From contig CM067544.1 of assembly GCA_034509755.1 (NCBI GenBank), forward strand, positions 11,077,501 through 11,141,500: DNA of 64,000 bases, written 5' to 3'. Every line of letters begins with the position of its first letter. Position 1 is the first letter of the stretch. Both the position numbers and the translations under genes were made by a program. Source of the DNA: Anisodus tanguticus. Taxonomy: Eukaryota; Streptophyta; Magnoliopsida; Solanales; Solanaceae. Below are positions 12,506 to 23,526 of the stretch, piece after piece. The notes under the pieces are model-generated. The model searched no databases, was not told the DNA's origin, and saw nothing but the letters and a program-made list of their open reading frames with translations.

Positions 12506-13286
12506 CAATTCTCAACTACTAGTATTTAAAACAAAAAAAATCAGTTAGATCCTTTTTTTTTCTACCTTGACGAGACCTAAAAAATCGAGTATGTTTGTCC
12601 TTTTGTAACAGTAATGATCCTTTTTTCTTTCTTAAAGTTTTTTATTTTTTATTTTTTATTTTTTATCATTGATCTTTTATTTGAGTTGTTATAGCAAAGT
12701 CTAATCAAATCGGGCTGTAAAGAAGACCCAACTCTTTGCCCCAACTCATGAATCATAGCCGGCGATAGGGCCTACATTTAAACTACGCAGTTGGTGCGTC
12801 TTTAAACTTATGGCCCCTCCTCCGCCGCACTTGTGGAACTGACACGAGGAGCTTGACAGTGTGGCAATGATTGGATAGGATAAAAAGGTTTATCTTATTT
12901 TTTTTTAAAAGGTCTACCCCGCACGAATGGTGAGTTGTTTTCTCCTATTGGTTGTTGACAGATTATCGGGCCAGGTGGATATCTTTAATAACCCTTTGTT
13001 TCTGATGAAAGCCATTTCTCCTACTATCTCACCTTTACCTGTTAATAAAGCTTTTATTTATTCTTCTTCATTCATGTTTTCTTTTAAAAATATTATTGAG
13101 TTGCGATATACCCTGGAGTAACGGTAGTCGCTAAGTTATCTTTATGTGATTTATAAGGCACAAATTTAAACTATGAAAACATCCAAAAATGTTTATGTTA
13201 AAGTATAACTGTCTACTTCAAATCTCTTTGAGGTGCAACTCTCCTTAGATCATACGTGAACATTGGATACTTTATATCGACCTTTA
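12506..13286. other. Intergenic, no gene seen
   Basis: T-rich runs (around 12620-12670) and AT-rich sequence. A 64-codon frame near 12927 has no features that suggest a protein. Confidence 0.4.
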
Positions 13287-13291
13287 TTTAC

Positions 13292-13620
13292 TGTAAATAA
13301 TGAATTTTGGGTCTAACTCAACCCCAAAAGTTAGCTTGTAGAGTGAAGATTGTCCAATTTCATGTTTCCATTCCATTTTCGATGTGAGACTCTTAACACT
13401 TCACTTCACGCCAAGACTTCGTTAATTGAAGCGTGGATAATATAATTTGTGGCCCAACATCGATGAACAAAGAGTTGGAATGGGTCTGACTCTGATACCA
13501 TGTACATAATGGATTTTGGGCCTAACTCAACCCTAAAAGCTAGCTTGTATGGTGATAATTGTCTAAGTCCATATAAATAGTCTATGTTCCTATTTCATTT
13601 TCGATATGGAAATCTTAACA
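13292..13620 (-). mobile_element. TRIM-type LTR retroelement (second copy)
   Basis: Same family as the element at 2130 but on the - strand and more compact. LTRs are 13292-13398 and 13501-13620. On the - strand the primer site next to the right LTR reads TGGTATCAGAGTCAGACCC, a better match to initiator-Met tRNA than in the first copy. The flanks are TTTAC (13287-13291) and TATAC (13621-13625), a TSD with one mismatch. Confidence 0.8.
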
Positions 13621-13625
13621 TATAC

Positions 13626-14607
13626 TAATAGAGTCTTCAGTCGGGTTCTTCACACATGCTCAGATAAACATGTTTAGTAATTTCAAAAAAGACAAGTTAC
13701 TTGAAAGCTCTAAACAATTTGCTCAATCACTCAATTTGTGTGAATGAGCATTTCCTGCAAAGTAGTAGAATATGATATATACTAATCACGCAAATAAGCA
13801 CATGAAAAAGAAACCAATTATTTCAGAGATCTTATCAAGTAAGGAAAACGAATCAGATCAGAGTCTTTTATCCAGAAGGATTATTAGCAAATCGTGTCTT
13901 GCTGAAAATAACTCCAAATTCAGTCAATACACATTCTTTTTACAACTCAATAACTTTGGAAAGATCTTGTGAGTATTTAGAATATAGCACGAATAACAAT
14001 GGAGATATACACATATATTTTCCCTAATTGTTACTTTAACATCAACAAAAGTGTTTTCAATTTGATTAGCCGAACAATATATCTTATTTCCAAAAATATT
14101 TTCTCAAAAAGTATTTCTGATAAAAAACATACTTTTCAAAATAAATAAATTCAAAAGCTTGGTCAAATATATTTGATTACCCACGCCATAAATGGAAATA
14201 TTAAAAATTATACTTTTGAAATCTTTAATAAGACATCTAATAGATCCATACTCATGAGAGTATTGATGTGCCTCGGGTGTACCTTTTCAATATTTCATTC
14301 TCATTAAGTAGGTTTTCTCTATTGATGATTTACTTAACTGTAATAATTATTTTTACCTCTAATTTTGTTGCTTGTTAAACTTGTTCTTTTTTCCTCGTCT
14401 CACGGTGTAAAGCATGGTAATGGTCAATAGTGAAGCATCAATATAGTACAGAGTTGTAATTGGACTTATTCAATCCAAAGATAGACTACACGAAATTTAT
14501 TTGTTTCTCTCTCCCATTTGATAAACACCATGTACCGAACTATAAAATCTATATTGATACTTATATTGTTACCACTTCAGAAAACAATGAACTTAACAAA
14601 ATTCAAC
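13626..14607. other. Intergenic, no gene seen
   Basis: AT-rich sequence without recognisable coding or terminal-repeat structure. Confidence 0.4.
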
Positions 14608-15003
14608 TACAATAATAACAACATACCCAATGTAATTCCACAAGTAGGGACTGACGAGAGTAGGTTGTACGCAGACCTTACCTCTACCTTGGGAGGTACA
14701 GAGGTTATTTCCGATAGACCCTCGGCTAAGAATAGCGCAAAACAACAATAATAATAAAGCAGTAAAACAATAACAAAGCAATTCAAATAAGAAATGAACA
14801 ATAACTACAACAAAATAATATGCTACGCAGGAACGAGAGACATTAAATAATGCCAGTAATCAAAGGACAAGAAACTACAGCAGAAGAACTACACCTACTA
14901 GTATGTAACTCTCTACACCTACTACTCTACTACCCTAATTTGTGTCCTCCATAACTCCAAACTAAGGTCATGTCCTCGGTAAGCTACAATTGTGTCATGT
15001 CCT
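14608..15003 (-). mobile_element. RTE-type LINE, 3' part (split by element A)
   Basis: Read on the - strand it carries the end of the LINE ORF (DMTQL..LTEDMTL, with stops), a 3' UTR with CGAGGGTCTATCGGAAATAA, the GGTAAGGTCTGCGTACAA signature, CTTGTGGAATTACATTGGG and a GTTGTTATTATTG tail. It continues on the other side of element A at 21500. Confidence 0.75.
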
Positions 15004-15802
15004 TGTTGGGAGATTTGCTCTATGGTACTTTATAAAGCAGTACGGGAAGTATTTAACTATTACAAGTATTCGAAAGGATATACAAAGATTTCAATAATAT
15101 TTTCGACTAGAAATCTGAAAATTACAATATAACAACAAAACTGAAATTACGATTTTGTTGAAGACGAAAAATGGAAACGGTTTATCTTTGAGTCGAGTGT
15201 GGCACTCGTCCTTAAGACAATATTGCCCCGTATGTATCCTTTATACGTCCCGGACAATTTGTCTCCCAAGATAAAACAAAGAATGGAACCCTTGAGCAAA
15301 GGAAACTCAAGAGCTACCGTGAAGAATATTGAGTAACGAAATGATGCTTGGAAGTTGTAGGAAGAAAACTCGTTTTTGTTGTGTATTTTCGTGAGCTTTA
15401 TGAACTCGTTATTTTTCTGCTCTTTGTTGTGCTCAACAATGGTGTAAGGGTGTGTTTATATAGGTGAGGGAGGGGCTGAAAATTGCCTCCATAATAGCCA
15501 AATACTGGCCATTATGGAGGTAGTAAAGTCACCAACATAAATGGTGAAAGACCAACTGTTTTGGCCATTATAAATGGAGTAATTCAGCCAAAATAAATGG
15601 CTGAATTGAGAGCTTGGACGTTTCTGCTTTGACTGTCGAAATTCCAACTTTCTGAAAAACTTCGGGGACCAAACTCGTACATCTTGAAACTTCGGGGACC
15701 AAACTCGTACATCCGAAAGAAGGTCCAAACCGCACATCCGAAACTTCGGGATCAAACCGTACTTCGGCAAAGTTTTCTGGCCCAAAAAGATAATATCAGA
15801 AG

Positions 15803-15929
15803 GCCCACAGCCCACAGCCCACGACCCGTGACCCGTGACCCGTGAACCCGTGAACCCGTGAACCCGAGAACCCGGAACCCGGAACCCGGAACCGGACCGG
15901 ACGGGACGGGCGGGCGGCGGCGGCGCGCG
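15803..15929. repeat. GC-rich minisatellite in the left LTR of element A
   Basis: Short tandem units CCCACAG, then CCCGTGA/CCCGTGAA, then CCCGGAA, then GGACGGGC/GGC-rich. The sense strand (-) has many GGG runs spaced 3-5 bp. The unit number differs from the right LTR. Confidence 0.85.
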
Positions 15930-16899
15930 TGTGGTCTTTCCTCGAACCGAAGTACATCTAGGTCCTCCCTCCTTTAAACACATGGGATACCCCTTGGGGT
16001 CCCAAACCCCAAACCAATTTCGAATCTTATATACACAACAATTCTTTCTTCCTCTACCGATGAGGGAGAATTACACACAATACCACACTTTCCATGCTTC
16101 AAACACCTTACTTCGTGAACCAATATCTCTTTCATTTCTCAATGAAATTTGACGATTCTTGGCCCTACGGTTATCTACGTACTTAGTAGATCATGCATGT
16201 GTGAAGAACCGGATTCTCCAACATACGTTACACTAGTGTTTAAGCCGTTAAGGTTGGTCGGTCGCAACTCCCGCCAAAGGCAAATTTCCAACAATCCCCT
16301 CTTGAAAGAGATTTTGGCGCACTCACATGGTGTCTTTTCATTTCCAAAGAATATTTCAAATGACCGATGTTGCATAAGGAGAGGTAGCCTCGGCTTTGAA
16401 CCTTCCATAGTTGAATACCATCGGACTTACTTACCGCGCGGTGAACGTGATGTCTTGAACCGTCGTGTTTAGTGTAAGCCAAGACAACGGTACCAACACA
16501 ACAAATTCCCCTTACTCTCTTCTTCGTAATGTTTTGTCCGTTTTGGCCATGGACAACGTCTTGGATTCTTAAGTGCGTTCAATTTGAGGCGGCCCGTCCT
16601 CGCACTTAAATAGGTGGTCTCCTACAAGGTATCCTGCTATACCCCACTTCACAAGTGTTAGGAACCATTAAAAGTTTCCCAAAGACCTAACCTCAACTCG
16701 TTGAGGATCATTACAGGTTTTGAAAACTTAACCTTTACCCATACCGCAGATAGCACTTAACGTCTATCGCGGAACGGCTTTGGATTTGGTGTTTCTTTTC
16801 GTAAATCACTATCCGAAGTGCTCATGCTTCCACCGAAGCGATCAACCGAACCTTTACAACTTAGTTTTCCCATTGAACCAAATTACCGGGATCTCCGGT

Positions 16900-17430
16900 T
16901 CGTAAGGTTGGGTTTCCACCGTATTGGTCCGTATATTTTGGGTTTTAAGCCCATTCCCTAGACAGCAGAACGCTTGATCTCTCGGGTAGTCCCTTAGTTT
17001 GTAAACAAGGAAGTGACACCCGTGATGATCAACTCGCCATACGGTCTTATGTCTCCGACGGATCCCGACAGATATGTCCAGACGCCGTCATCCGTGTCCT
17101 TCCTAAAGCCGATCGGCTAGCCACGTGTATAACTGCGTCGAAGGCACGGGTTTCTCCCAATAAGGGACGTCCTCTAATGAGTCGTGAAGTTACTCAACTT
17201 CTTTCATGCTTTGTATAAAGCGATAAACTCCGATTCCATCATGAATCGGCCGATGCAAGTTTGTTTAGAGGATTTTCCAAGAACCACCATACACATTTAC
17301 TTGTGGCTTTGGTGTTCTTCGATCCGATGTCCAGCTTGCATCACCGTGTTCTCTCGTAACCGCTGGACATCCGAATACTATAATCCGTAGATAAGCGAAT
17401 AATTCGTATATCGTCATATCCGACTTAACG
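16900..17430 (-). pseudogene. Copia element A RNase H remnant
   Basis: On the - strand IGRFMMESEFIALYKA is readable, matching the TMESEFIALDKA motif of Tnt1-like copia RNase H. It is followed by degenerate sequence that still matches the C-terminal ..TRE..ERSSKGMGL.. region at about 16950. Multiple stops. Confidence 0.65.
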
Positions 17431-17809
17431 CCTTCTATTGATCATGTATTAAGATCATCGGTGAACCTTAGTTCAACCGATCTGTTTGTTGGACGATACC
17501 AAGTCGGTTGTAGTGTGTACAATACATTGAACTACACGTGACCCGAGCATATCGCTCCTTGTCTATGGGTGCACCATGATTCCAATCGCTCTATGATTCA
17601 TATCCATTGGTGGCTTCAACGAGATCGTCAACTATCGACCATCCGTTAGATGTCTTAGAAATCCAATTCCTAAGATGTCATCTCAGATACTCATATCTTT
17701 CATATCGAGACTTTGTTTCAATATGATTTTCACTCTAAGACCGTTGGTTTTCCAACCGTTGGCTTTCTAACTTCGAGCCAATGTTTCGTGGTCGATTCAT
17801 TGTTTCGTT

Positions 17810-18218
17810 TTATCCGAGACTTTCGTGACTAAAATGTAAACATTTCGTGGACCAAACCGAAAGTTCGGAAGAAGCCCAACAGTTCGGCAAACCAATTCGA
17901 TCCTCTTCTTCCAACTCTCCGGTTGGGAAGGTCATTTCAACACCCATGCCATGTAAGATTACAATGGCCCCGGATGTGAAGCTACTCACAGGGGAGCACT
18001 TTTTACAACCCAAAGGTTCTTTTCCCGGAGGAAGATTAACTATTACACGAGTATGGTTCCATATGATGGAATCTATTTCTCTCTTTAGCTTCTTTCCAAA
18101 GCAGTGCTTTTGGAGATGACAATTCTTTGTCAATTGTCCATGGTTCGTTCTCAACCATACAAACTAGAAGGACTGGAACAAGTCTTTGTCCCCTCTTTGC
18201 TCCGTCTTGGTTCAACAT
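17810..18218 (-). pseudogene. Copia element A RT fragment
   Basis: Contains WTIDKELSSPKALLWKEAKE and, in another frame, IDSIIWNHTRVIVNLPPGKEPLGCK. This is the start of copia RT (..WKEAINSEI..NHTWELVDLPPG..). The catalytic part of RT is missing here and in B, so both copies descend from an already deleted lineage. Confidence 0.7.
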
Positions 18219-18359
18219 CTAGAATCCCCGAGTTCTCGCGATCCGGAATATTAAGTTCCTGGATAGACAACAACTTTCGAGTCATGAAGATACGGAACGT
18301 CTAGTTCCGGACAAATCGAGCCTCGCGGGTTCTTGTTAACCTTGAGCAATTACTCCTTT

Positions 18360-18800
18360 TTCCTATTTCAAGGAAAGTTATCTTCAATGAATTCAGCATT
18401 CTTTGATGCCAAGAGGCGATCAACACTACTGTTATTTGCAGATCCAGTGGATATGCAATCTACAGTCTTAGGTCGAACTTGACCTGTTTCGGTAGCCCAT
18501 CTTTTACCAAGCTACCCCTCGTAATTTGGGCGTACAACTTCGCGCTTGGCTAACACCGTTAGACTGAGGTGAGTAATGAGCAGTCGTTTAATAAACGATG
18601 GTTCATATTCTCCCCCTCTATCACTACGAATTTCTCAATCCGTAGGCTTAGTTAATTTTTCAAATTCTGCTTTGTAGCGCTTATCCGCTTCAATAACTTC
18701 ATCTTTGATTTTCAACAAACAAAGGATTCCATACGTTGTACTATCATCAATGAAGATCACAACGTACTTGTCTCCCCCCTCTATTTTGTATAAACTTCAA
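18360..18800 (-). pseudogene. Copia element A integrase remnant
   Basis: On the - strand: YKIEGGDKY, VIFIDDSTTYGIL, RYKAEFEK, then RSDRGGEYE (the second catalytic Asp region), and further on NSSVDRLLASKN and FIEDNFP. The order matches copia integrase core and C-terminus. A stop precedes the DRGGEYE segment and other breaks follow. Same position as the integrase remnant of element B. Confidence 0.7.
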
Positions 18801-19276
18801 ATCACCAAGTAGGTGTGACTAAGTTCTAGAGGGGGTTAAGCTTCTTTCGCTATTCCCTTGACGGAATTTGGAAAGGTGATTTTGCCTCTTCATCTACCTC
18901 ACATTTATTTTGAGGGTTTATGTCGAAGAAGGCAACAATCTCAACATCGTTAGCTTTTGAATGACTTGCTATTTAACGTGTCTTAATCTATGATGGCATA
19001 GACGCACGGATTACAAATATATCATTCATTTAGCTACAGACATACTGTACCATTCTTAGTTATCACAGACCTGTTGGACTAGTCTCTAACCAGCTTGACC
19101 AACAACGTCCTTTAACCAAGTTAGGAACATGTATCACCTCTTTTAGAGTGATCTCATTCCTTGAAGTCCTATTGAGGACAACCTCTCCAGCCCCTTTGAT
19201 TTTAGAGGTGGCATTGCTTCACATGAACAACCTTTTGCCCGTGGTTAGGGCGTAACCGGATCATATGTGATCTCGA

Positions 19277-19530
19277 TATTCTGGCCCACTCCAGTTGCTT
19301 TGCGCATCGAGTGTCCAATTTCTTTACTTGCCTTTCTTTAGGCCTTCGATCATTAAGACTGAAACTCGGCCCACCTTACTAGGTGTCCATTACTTTTCCT
19401 ATGAAATGAATTCTGGCACCACTCCGCCGCCGGAGGCTTTATATGACCGAGTGTCCAATATCATCATATCAAAGGAATTTTGGCCCACTTCGCCGCCGGA
19501 GGCTTTGTATGACGAGTGTCCAATATCATC
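19277..19530 (-). repeat. Imperfect repeats between ORF and integrase of element A
   Basis: Three to four copies of a unit that reads on the sense strand TGGACACTCGG, 15-25 bp spacer, AGTGGGCC. Two adjacent copies share CCGCCGCCGGAGGCTTT on the + strand. Another copy lies at the end of the short ORF (about 19905-19950). Element B has counterparts. Confidence 0.6.
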
Positions 19531-19927
19531 CTATGAAGGATCTTCTCGCCAAATAATATGACAGGCTCAACGTCATCAATTTTTAGACTTCTTCCGTTAT
19601 GATTGGTGCCCGGATAATTCTTGGCGCTTACTTAAGAGTGGTAACAGCTTTCGCACGCTTAGTGGATCTTTCTCCATCGTATGTGCGAACATACTTTACA
19701 CACTTTAACAATTACACTTAAAAGAACGGATCTTTTTAAGTCATTTACAATCCAATCTTTAAACGGGAAAGAAGATAAGATTAAACTTCGATTTTAAAGC
19801 GTAAGGAATATAAATTATTTTCATATTCCTCCTTACTTTAATCCATTTTTAATCGACATAATTTAATCTTTATTCTTGACAAGTAAGAAAAACTACTTAT
19901 CCCAATTTCGGATTCGGCTCACTTCGG

Positions 19928-20191
19928 TCACTTCATCGACCGAGTGTCCATTTCCTTCTCACCATTATTCGGATCCTTTGTCCGGGACAGATATATAGCC
20001 TTCTCGCTACAAGATAGAATAGCATCTTCGCCTTCTCCTCTTGTCCCGCTGACATCCTCGTGCTCTCGAGAGCGCTTCTTCCCACCAGTCTTGGTAGTGG
20101 TGACACCATGAACACGTTCATCATCGTCACTCTCTTCTACCAGAAAACCATTTCCATATCCAGATTTGGTCACACAATTTTTGATCGACAT
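19928..20191 (-). CDS. Short conserved ORF in gag position of element A
   Basis: Begins MSIKNCVTKSGYGNGFLVEE just inside the 5' LTR, where gag would be expected. It matches the B-element ORF at 52264 through GFLVEE, RVH.VT, KKR.RE and YLS.TKD. There is no gag, CCHC or other domain that I recognise. Between two compensating frame changes relative to B (GGCTGAAG becomes GGCGAAG; GCAGAAGG becomes GCGAGAAGG) the protein differs, which may be sequence error. Function unknown. Confidence 0.45.
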   Translation of the reverse strand: MSIKNCVTKSGYGNGFLVEESDDDERVHGVTTTKTGGKKRSREHEDVSGTRGEGEDAILSCSEKAIYLSRTKDPNNGEKEMDTRSMK

Positions 20192-21032
20192 CTTTCGAAT
20201 ACTAATAGTAATACAATACAAATATTGTCTTAAGTTGTTGGGAGATTTGCTCTATGGTACTTTATAAAGCAGTACGGGAAGTATTTAACTATTACAAGTA
20301 TTCGAAAGGATATACAAAGATTTCAATAATATTTTCGACTAGAAATCTGAAAATTACAATATAACAACAAAACTGAAATTACGATTTTGTTGAAGACTGA
20401 AAAATGGAAACTGGTTTATGCTGAGTCGAGTGTGGCACTCTGTCCTTAAGACAATATTGCCCCGTATGTATCCTTTATACGTCCTGGACAATTTGTCTCC
20501 CAAGATAAAACAAGAATGGAACCCTTGAGCAAAGGAAACTCAAGAGCTACCGTGAAGAATATTGAGTAACGAAATGATGCTTGGAAGTTGTAGGAAGAAA
20601 ACTGTTTTTGTTGTGTATTTTCGTGAGCTTTATGAACTGTTATTTTTCTGCTCTTTGTTGTGCTCAACAATGGTGTAAGGGTGTGTTTATATAGGTGAGG
20701 GAGGGGCTGAAAACTGCCTCCATAATAGCCAAATAATGGCCATTATGGAGGTAGTAAAGTCACCAACATAAATGGTGAAAGACCAACCGTTTTGGCCATT
20801 ATAAATGGAGTAATTCAGCCAAAATAAATGGTCGAATTGAGAGCTTGGACGTTTCTCGCTTTGACCGTCGAAATTCCAACTTTCGAAAAACTTCGGGGAC
20901 CAAACCGTACATCTTGAAACTTCGGGGACCAAACTGTACATCCGAAAGAAGGTCCAAATCGCACATCTGAAACTTTTGGGATCAAACTGTACTTCTGACA
21001 AAGTTTTCTGGCCCAAAAAGATAATATCAGAA

Positions 21033-21130
21033 GGCCCACAGCCCACAGCCCACAGCCCACGACCCGTGACCCGTGAACCCGAGAACCCGGAACCGGACCG
21101 GACGGGACGGGCGGGCGGCGGCGGCGCGCG
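21033..21130. repeat. GC-rich minisatellite in the right LTR of element A
   Basis: Same repeat as in the left LTR, with one more CCCACAG unit but fewer CCCGTGAA and CCCGGAA units. This accounts for most of the length difference between the two LTRs. Confidence 0.85.
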
Positions 21131-21494
21131 TGTGGTCTTTCCTCGAACCGAAGTACATCTAGGTCCTCCCTCCTTTAAACACATGGGATACCCCTTGGGG
21201 TCCCAAACCCCAAACCAATTTCGAATCTTATATACACAACAATTCTTTCTTCCTCTACCGATGAGGGAGAATTACACACAATACCATACTTTCCATGCTT
21301 CAAACACCTTACTTCGTGAACCAATATCTCTTTCATTTCTCAATGAAATTTGACGATTCTTGGCCCTACGGTTATCTACGTACTTAGTAGATCATGCATG
21401 TGTGAAGAACCGGATTCTCCAACATACGTTACACTAGTGTTTAAGCCGTTAAGGTCGGTCGGTCGCAACTCCCGCCAAAGGCAAATTTCCAACA

Positions 21495-22015
21495 GTCCTG
21501 TCTAATCACCTCTCCCCAATACTTCTTCGGCCTACCCCTACCCCTCCTAAAGCGATCCATAGCCAACCTCTCGCACCTCCGCACTCAGGCATCCATGCTT
21601 TTCCTCTTCACATGTCTGAATCATCTCAATCTTGCTTTTCGCATTTTGTCCTCTATCGAGGCCACTCCTACCATGTCTCGTATATCCTCATTTCTAATCC
21701 TATCACTCCTAGTATGCCCACACATCCACCGCGACATCCTCATTTACACAACTATCATATTCTGAATATGAGATTTATTGACTGGCCAACACTCCACTCC
21801 ATACAACAAAGCATTTATATTCACCACTCTATAGAACTTGCCTTTGAGTTTTGGTGGCACTTTCTTATCACACTAGACTCCGGATGCGAGCCTCTAGTTT
21901 ATCCACCCCGCACCAATATGATATGTAACATCATCATCAATCTCTCCATCCCCTTGGATAATAGACCCCACATACGACTTGATTGTTGCATTACTTCATT
22001 TATCTTATTATTGTT
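21495..22015 (-). mobile_element. RTE-type LINE, ORF fragment (upstream half)
   Basis: On the - strand this encodes the C-terminal part of an RTE-like ORF2: RCERLAMDRFRRGRGRPKK and YWGEVIRQD near 21500-21585, with degenerate upstream sequence (MRWMCGH-like) further right. It joins the fragment at 14608-15003 once element A and one GTCCT are removed. Confidence 0.75.
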
Positions 22016-22019
22016 GCTA

Positions 22020-22291
22020 TTACTGTCTATTTACATGTGGTAGTTACTGCTTCTTTTTCAGAATATTTTATCACGACTTATTCGTTTTCGTTACTTACAT
22101 TTTCATACTGCTTTAAATCTCTTGCACGTATCTGACCATTTCTTTTGCTTTTGCTTTTATTTTTGCTTATACTTTCTCTAGAGCTAATGATTTTTCGGAA
22201 ATGGTCTCTCTACCATGTTAGAAGTAAGGTCTGCATACACTCTACTCTCTCCATATCCATGTTGTGGAATTCCACCGAGAATGTTGTTGTA
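22020..22291 (+). mobile_element. RTE-type LINE 3' UTR, opposite orientation
   Basis: T-rich LINE 3' UTR followed by TTTCGGAAATGGTCTCTCTAC, AAGTAAGGTCTGCATACAC, TTGTGGAATTCCACCGAG and TTGTTGTAGTTG on the + strand. It abuts the - strand LINE fragment, so two LINE pieces meet in opposite orientation. Confidence 0.65.
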
Positions 22292-22387
22292 GTTGAATTA
22301 ACTTTGATTATGGAAACAACGAACGGTGAGATATACCGCAAAAAGAGTACAAAGATATGAAAAAGATAGGACATTAAAAACTGTAAT

Positions 22388-23318
22388 GCCTATAACAATA
22401 TGGAGTTTTTTTTCTGACAAAACCGACCGTATTGTGTTTGATGTTCAGTAAAAAGTGTTACCAAAATGTTATTTTGTGATGTTTAGAGAACAAGTACCAA
22501 AGGTCATCAGAAAGTCATACTGGACTCTTATGCAAAATAGATTGATTCCAAAATCGCAACGGAGGTATGATAACTTTTGTTTTTTCTTGTTGCGACATTA
22601 TAAATAATTATGTCAATATTTACACAATTACTCACTTAAATTTTAAGTAAGTCTTTTTTATATGAACTAATAGATTATAACTTGGTAAAAATTATTGTTC
22701 ATCTTTTATCACATGTTAAATTTATTGATGATATAAAAAAATTACATTATCAATATATGAAAATCAAATTCATAAAATTAAAGAATAGTACTGTACTTGT
22801 TCCTCTATGGAAATACTCCTAGGCTAGAAGAAAAGCCAAGAACCACGGATTTCCGCATGATCCGTGGTCAATCTCTCTCTACTAGAGAAAACATCAAAAA
22901 AAAAATTATATTCAGCTTCTTGGTTTACGCCAGACTATTCTTGAAGATAGTAGTATCGATTTCCTCACCATTATCAGCAGTAAATCGCGGGATGTGCCTG
23001 AATGATCAGGATTTGAGAACAGAGCAACTGATATCACTTACAAGGTCCTATCCCAGAAGAGAGCAAAGTGCTCCCATCAGGTTTCGAACTCACGCTGCAA
23101 ACCTCCAGTTGGATTTTAAGTTCACCTTCTTTACCATCCAGCTATGCCTAGGGGACGAGAAAACGCCATTATTGGACATGTCTGCAACTGGACTTCTTAT
23201 GCACTCCCCCTTCTCCTCTATGTATAAAAAAAAATTAAAAGAAAAAGTCTTGTTATTATGCTTTGCTGCACTACTATAAAATATCAATTTTTCTACTGAA
23301 AAATATTCAGTAGTTATT
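22388..23318. repeat. Direct duplication, copy 1 (with SINE)
   Basis: Starts TGCCTATAACAATATGGAG. It matches 25661-26319 closely along its whole length apart from one 272-bp SINE-plus-TSD insertion; without it the copies are the same length by my coordinates. Contains no gene. Confidence 0.85.
22893..23156 (-). mobile_element. tRNA-derived SINE (TS/SolS-like)
   Basis: In - orientation: A-rich tail at the left, then the shared SINE body (CGCGGGATGTGCCTGAATGA), a B-box complement (TTTCGAACTC) and the head (CTATGCCTAGGGGAC) at right. TSD GAGAAAAC at 22885-22892 and 23157-23164. The intact target GAGAAAAC at 26164-26171 in copy 2 of the duplication is the empty site. Confidence 0.85.
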
Positions 23319-23526
23319 TCTCACTGAATGTCAGTGGTAAAACTTAAATAATAATGTTTTCACTCGAAAAAATTATGAAGTTTTTCAACGTTTAAATGAG
23401 AATCTATTTTTCCATCAATACGTTTTCTCAGTGAACTGGTTCGTTGAAAATGAGATGAAAAAATATGTTTTATAGAACAAATTTTTCACTGAATATCAGT
23501 GAAAAACCCCTTCATTTCTAGTAGTG
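23269..23526. mobile_element. CACTA-like MITE
   Basis: Begins CACTACTATAAAA and ends TTTCTAGTAGTG, so both ends read CACTAC inward. The interior has repeated TTTTTCACTGAATATCAGTG-like words. No 3-bp TSD could be confirmed. Its left end is included in the 22388 duplication. Confidence 0.55.

Larger units (their letters stand above)
15004..21494 (-). mobile_element. Copia element A, full length but coding-defective
   Basis: Long LTRs 15004-16293 and 20236-21494 end TGTTGGAAATTTGCC on the sense (-) strand. The perfect TSD GTCCT (14999-15003 and 21495-21499) shows insertion into a LINE. The sense-strand TATA box TATATAAA lies at about 15455-15462 in the left LTR. Internal order on the - strand: short ORF in gag position, repeat region, integrase, RT fragment, RNase H. 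The sequence just inside the 5' LTR (ACTTAAGACAATATTTG) is not the usual initiator-Met primer site. It shows the CTG/CAG-to-CG pattern described in the findings, so some apparent frameshifts may not be real. Confidence 0.9.

Noticed and set aside
15456..15983. 175-codon - strand frame in the left LTR (and a related frame at 20687-21184)
   Set aside because: It spans the GC-rich minisatellite and TATA region of an LTR, is Pro/Arg-rich from the repeat and differs in frame between the two LTRs. Not a gene.
21612..22043. 143-codon + strand frame
   Set aside because: It is the antisense of the RTE LINE ORF fragment; the recognisable protein is on the - strand.
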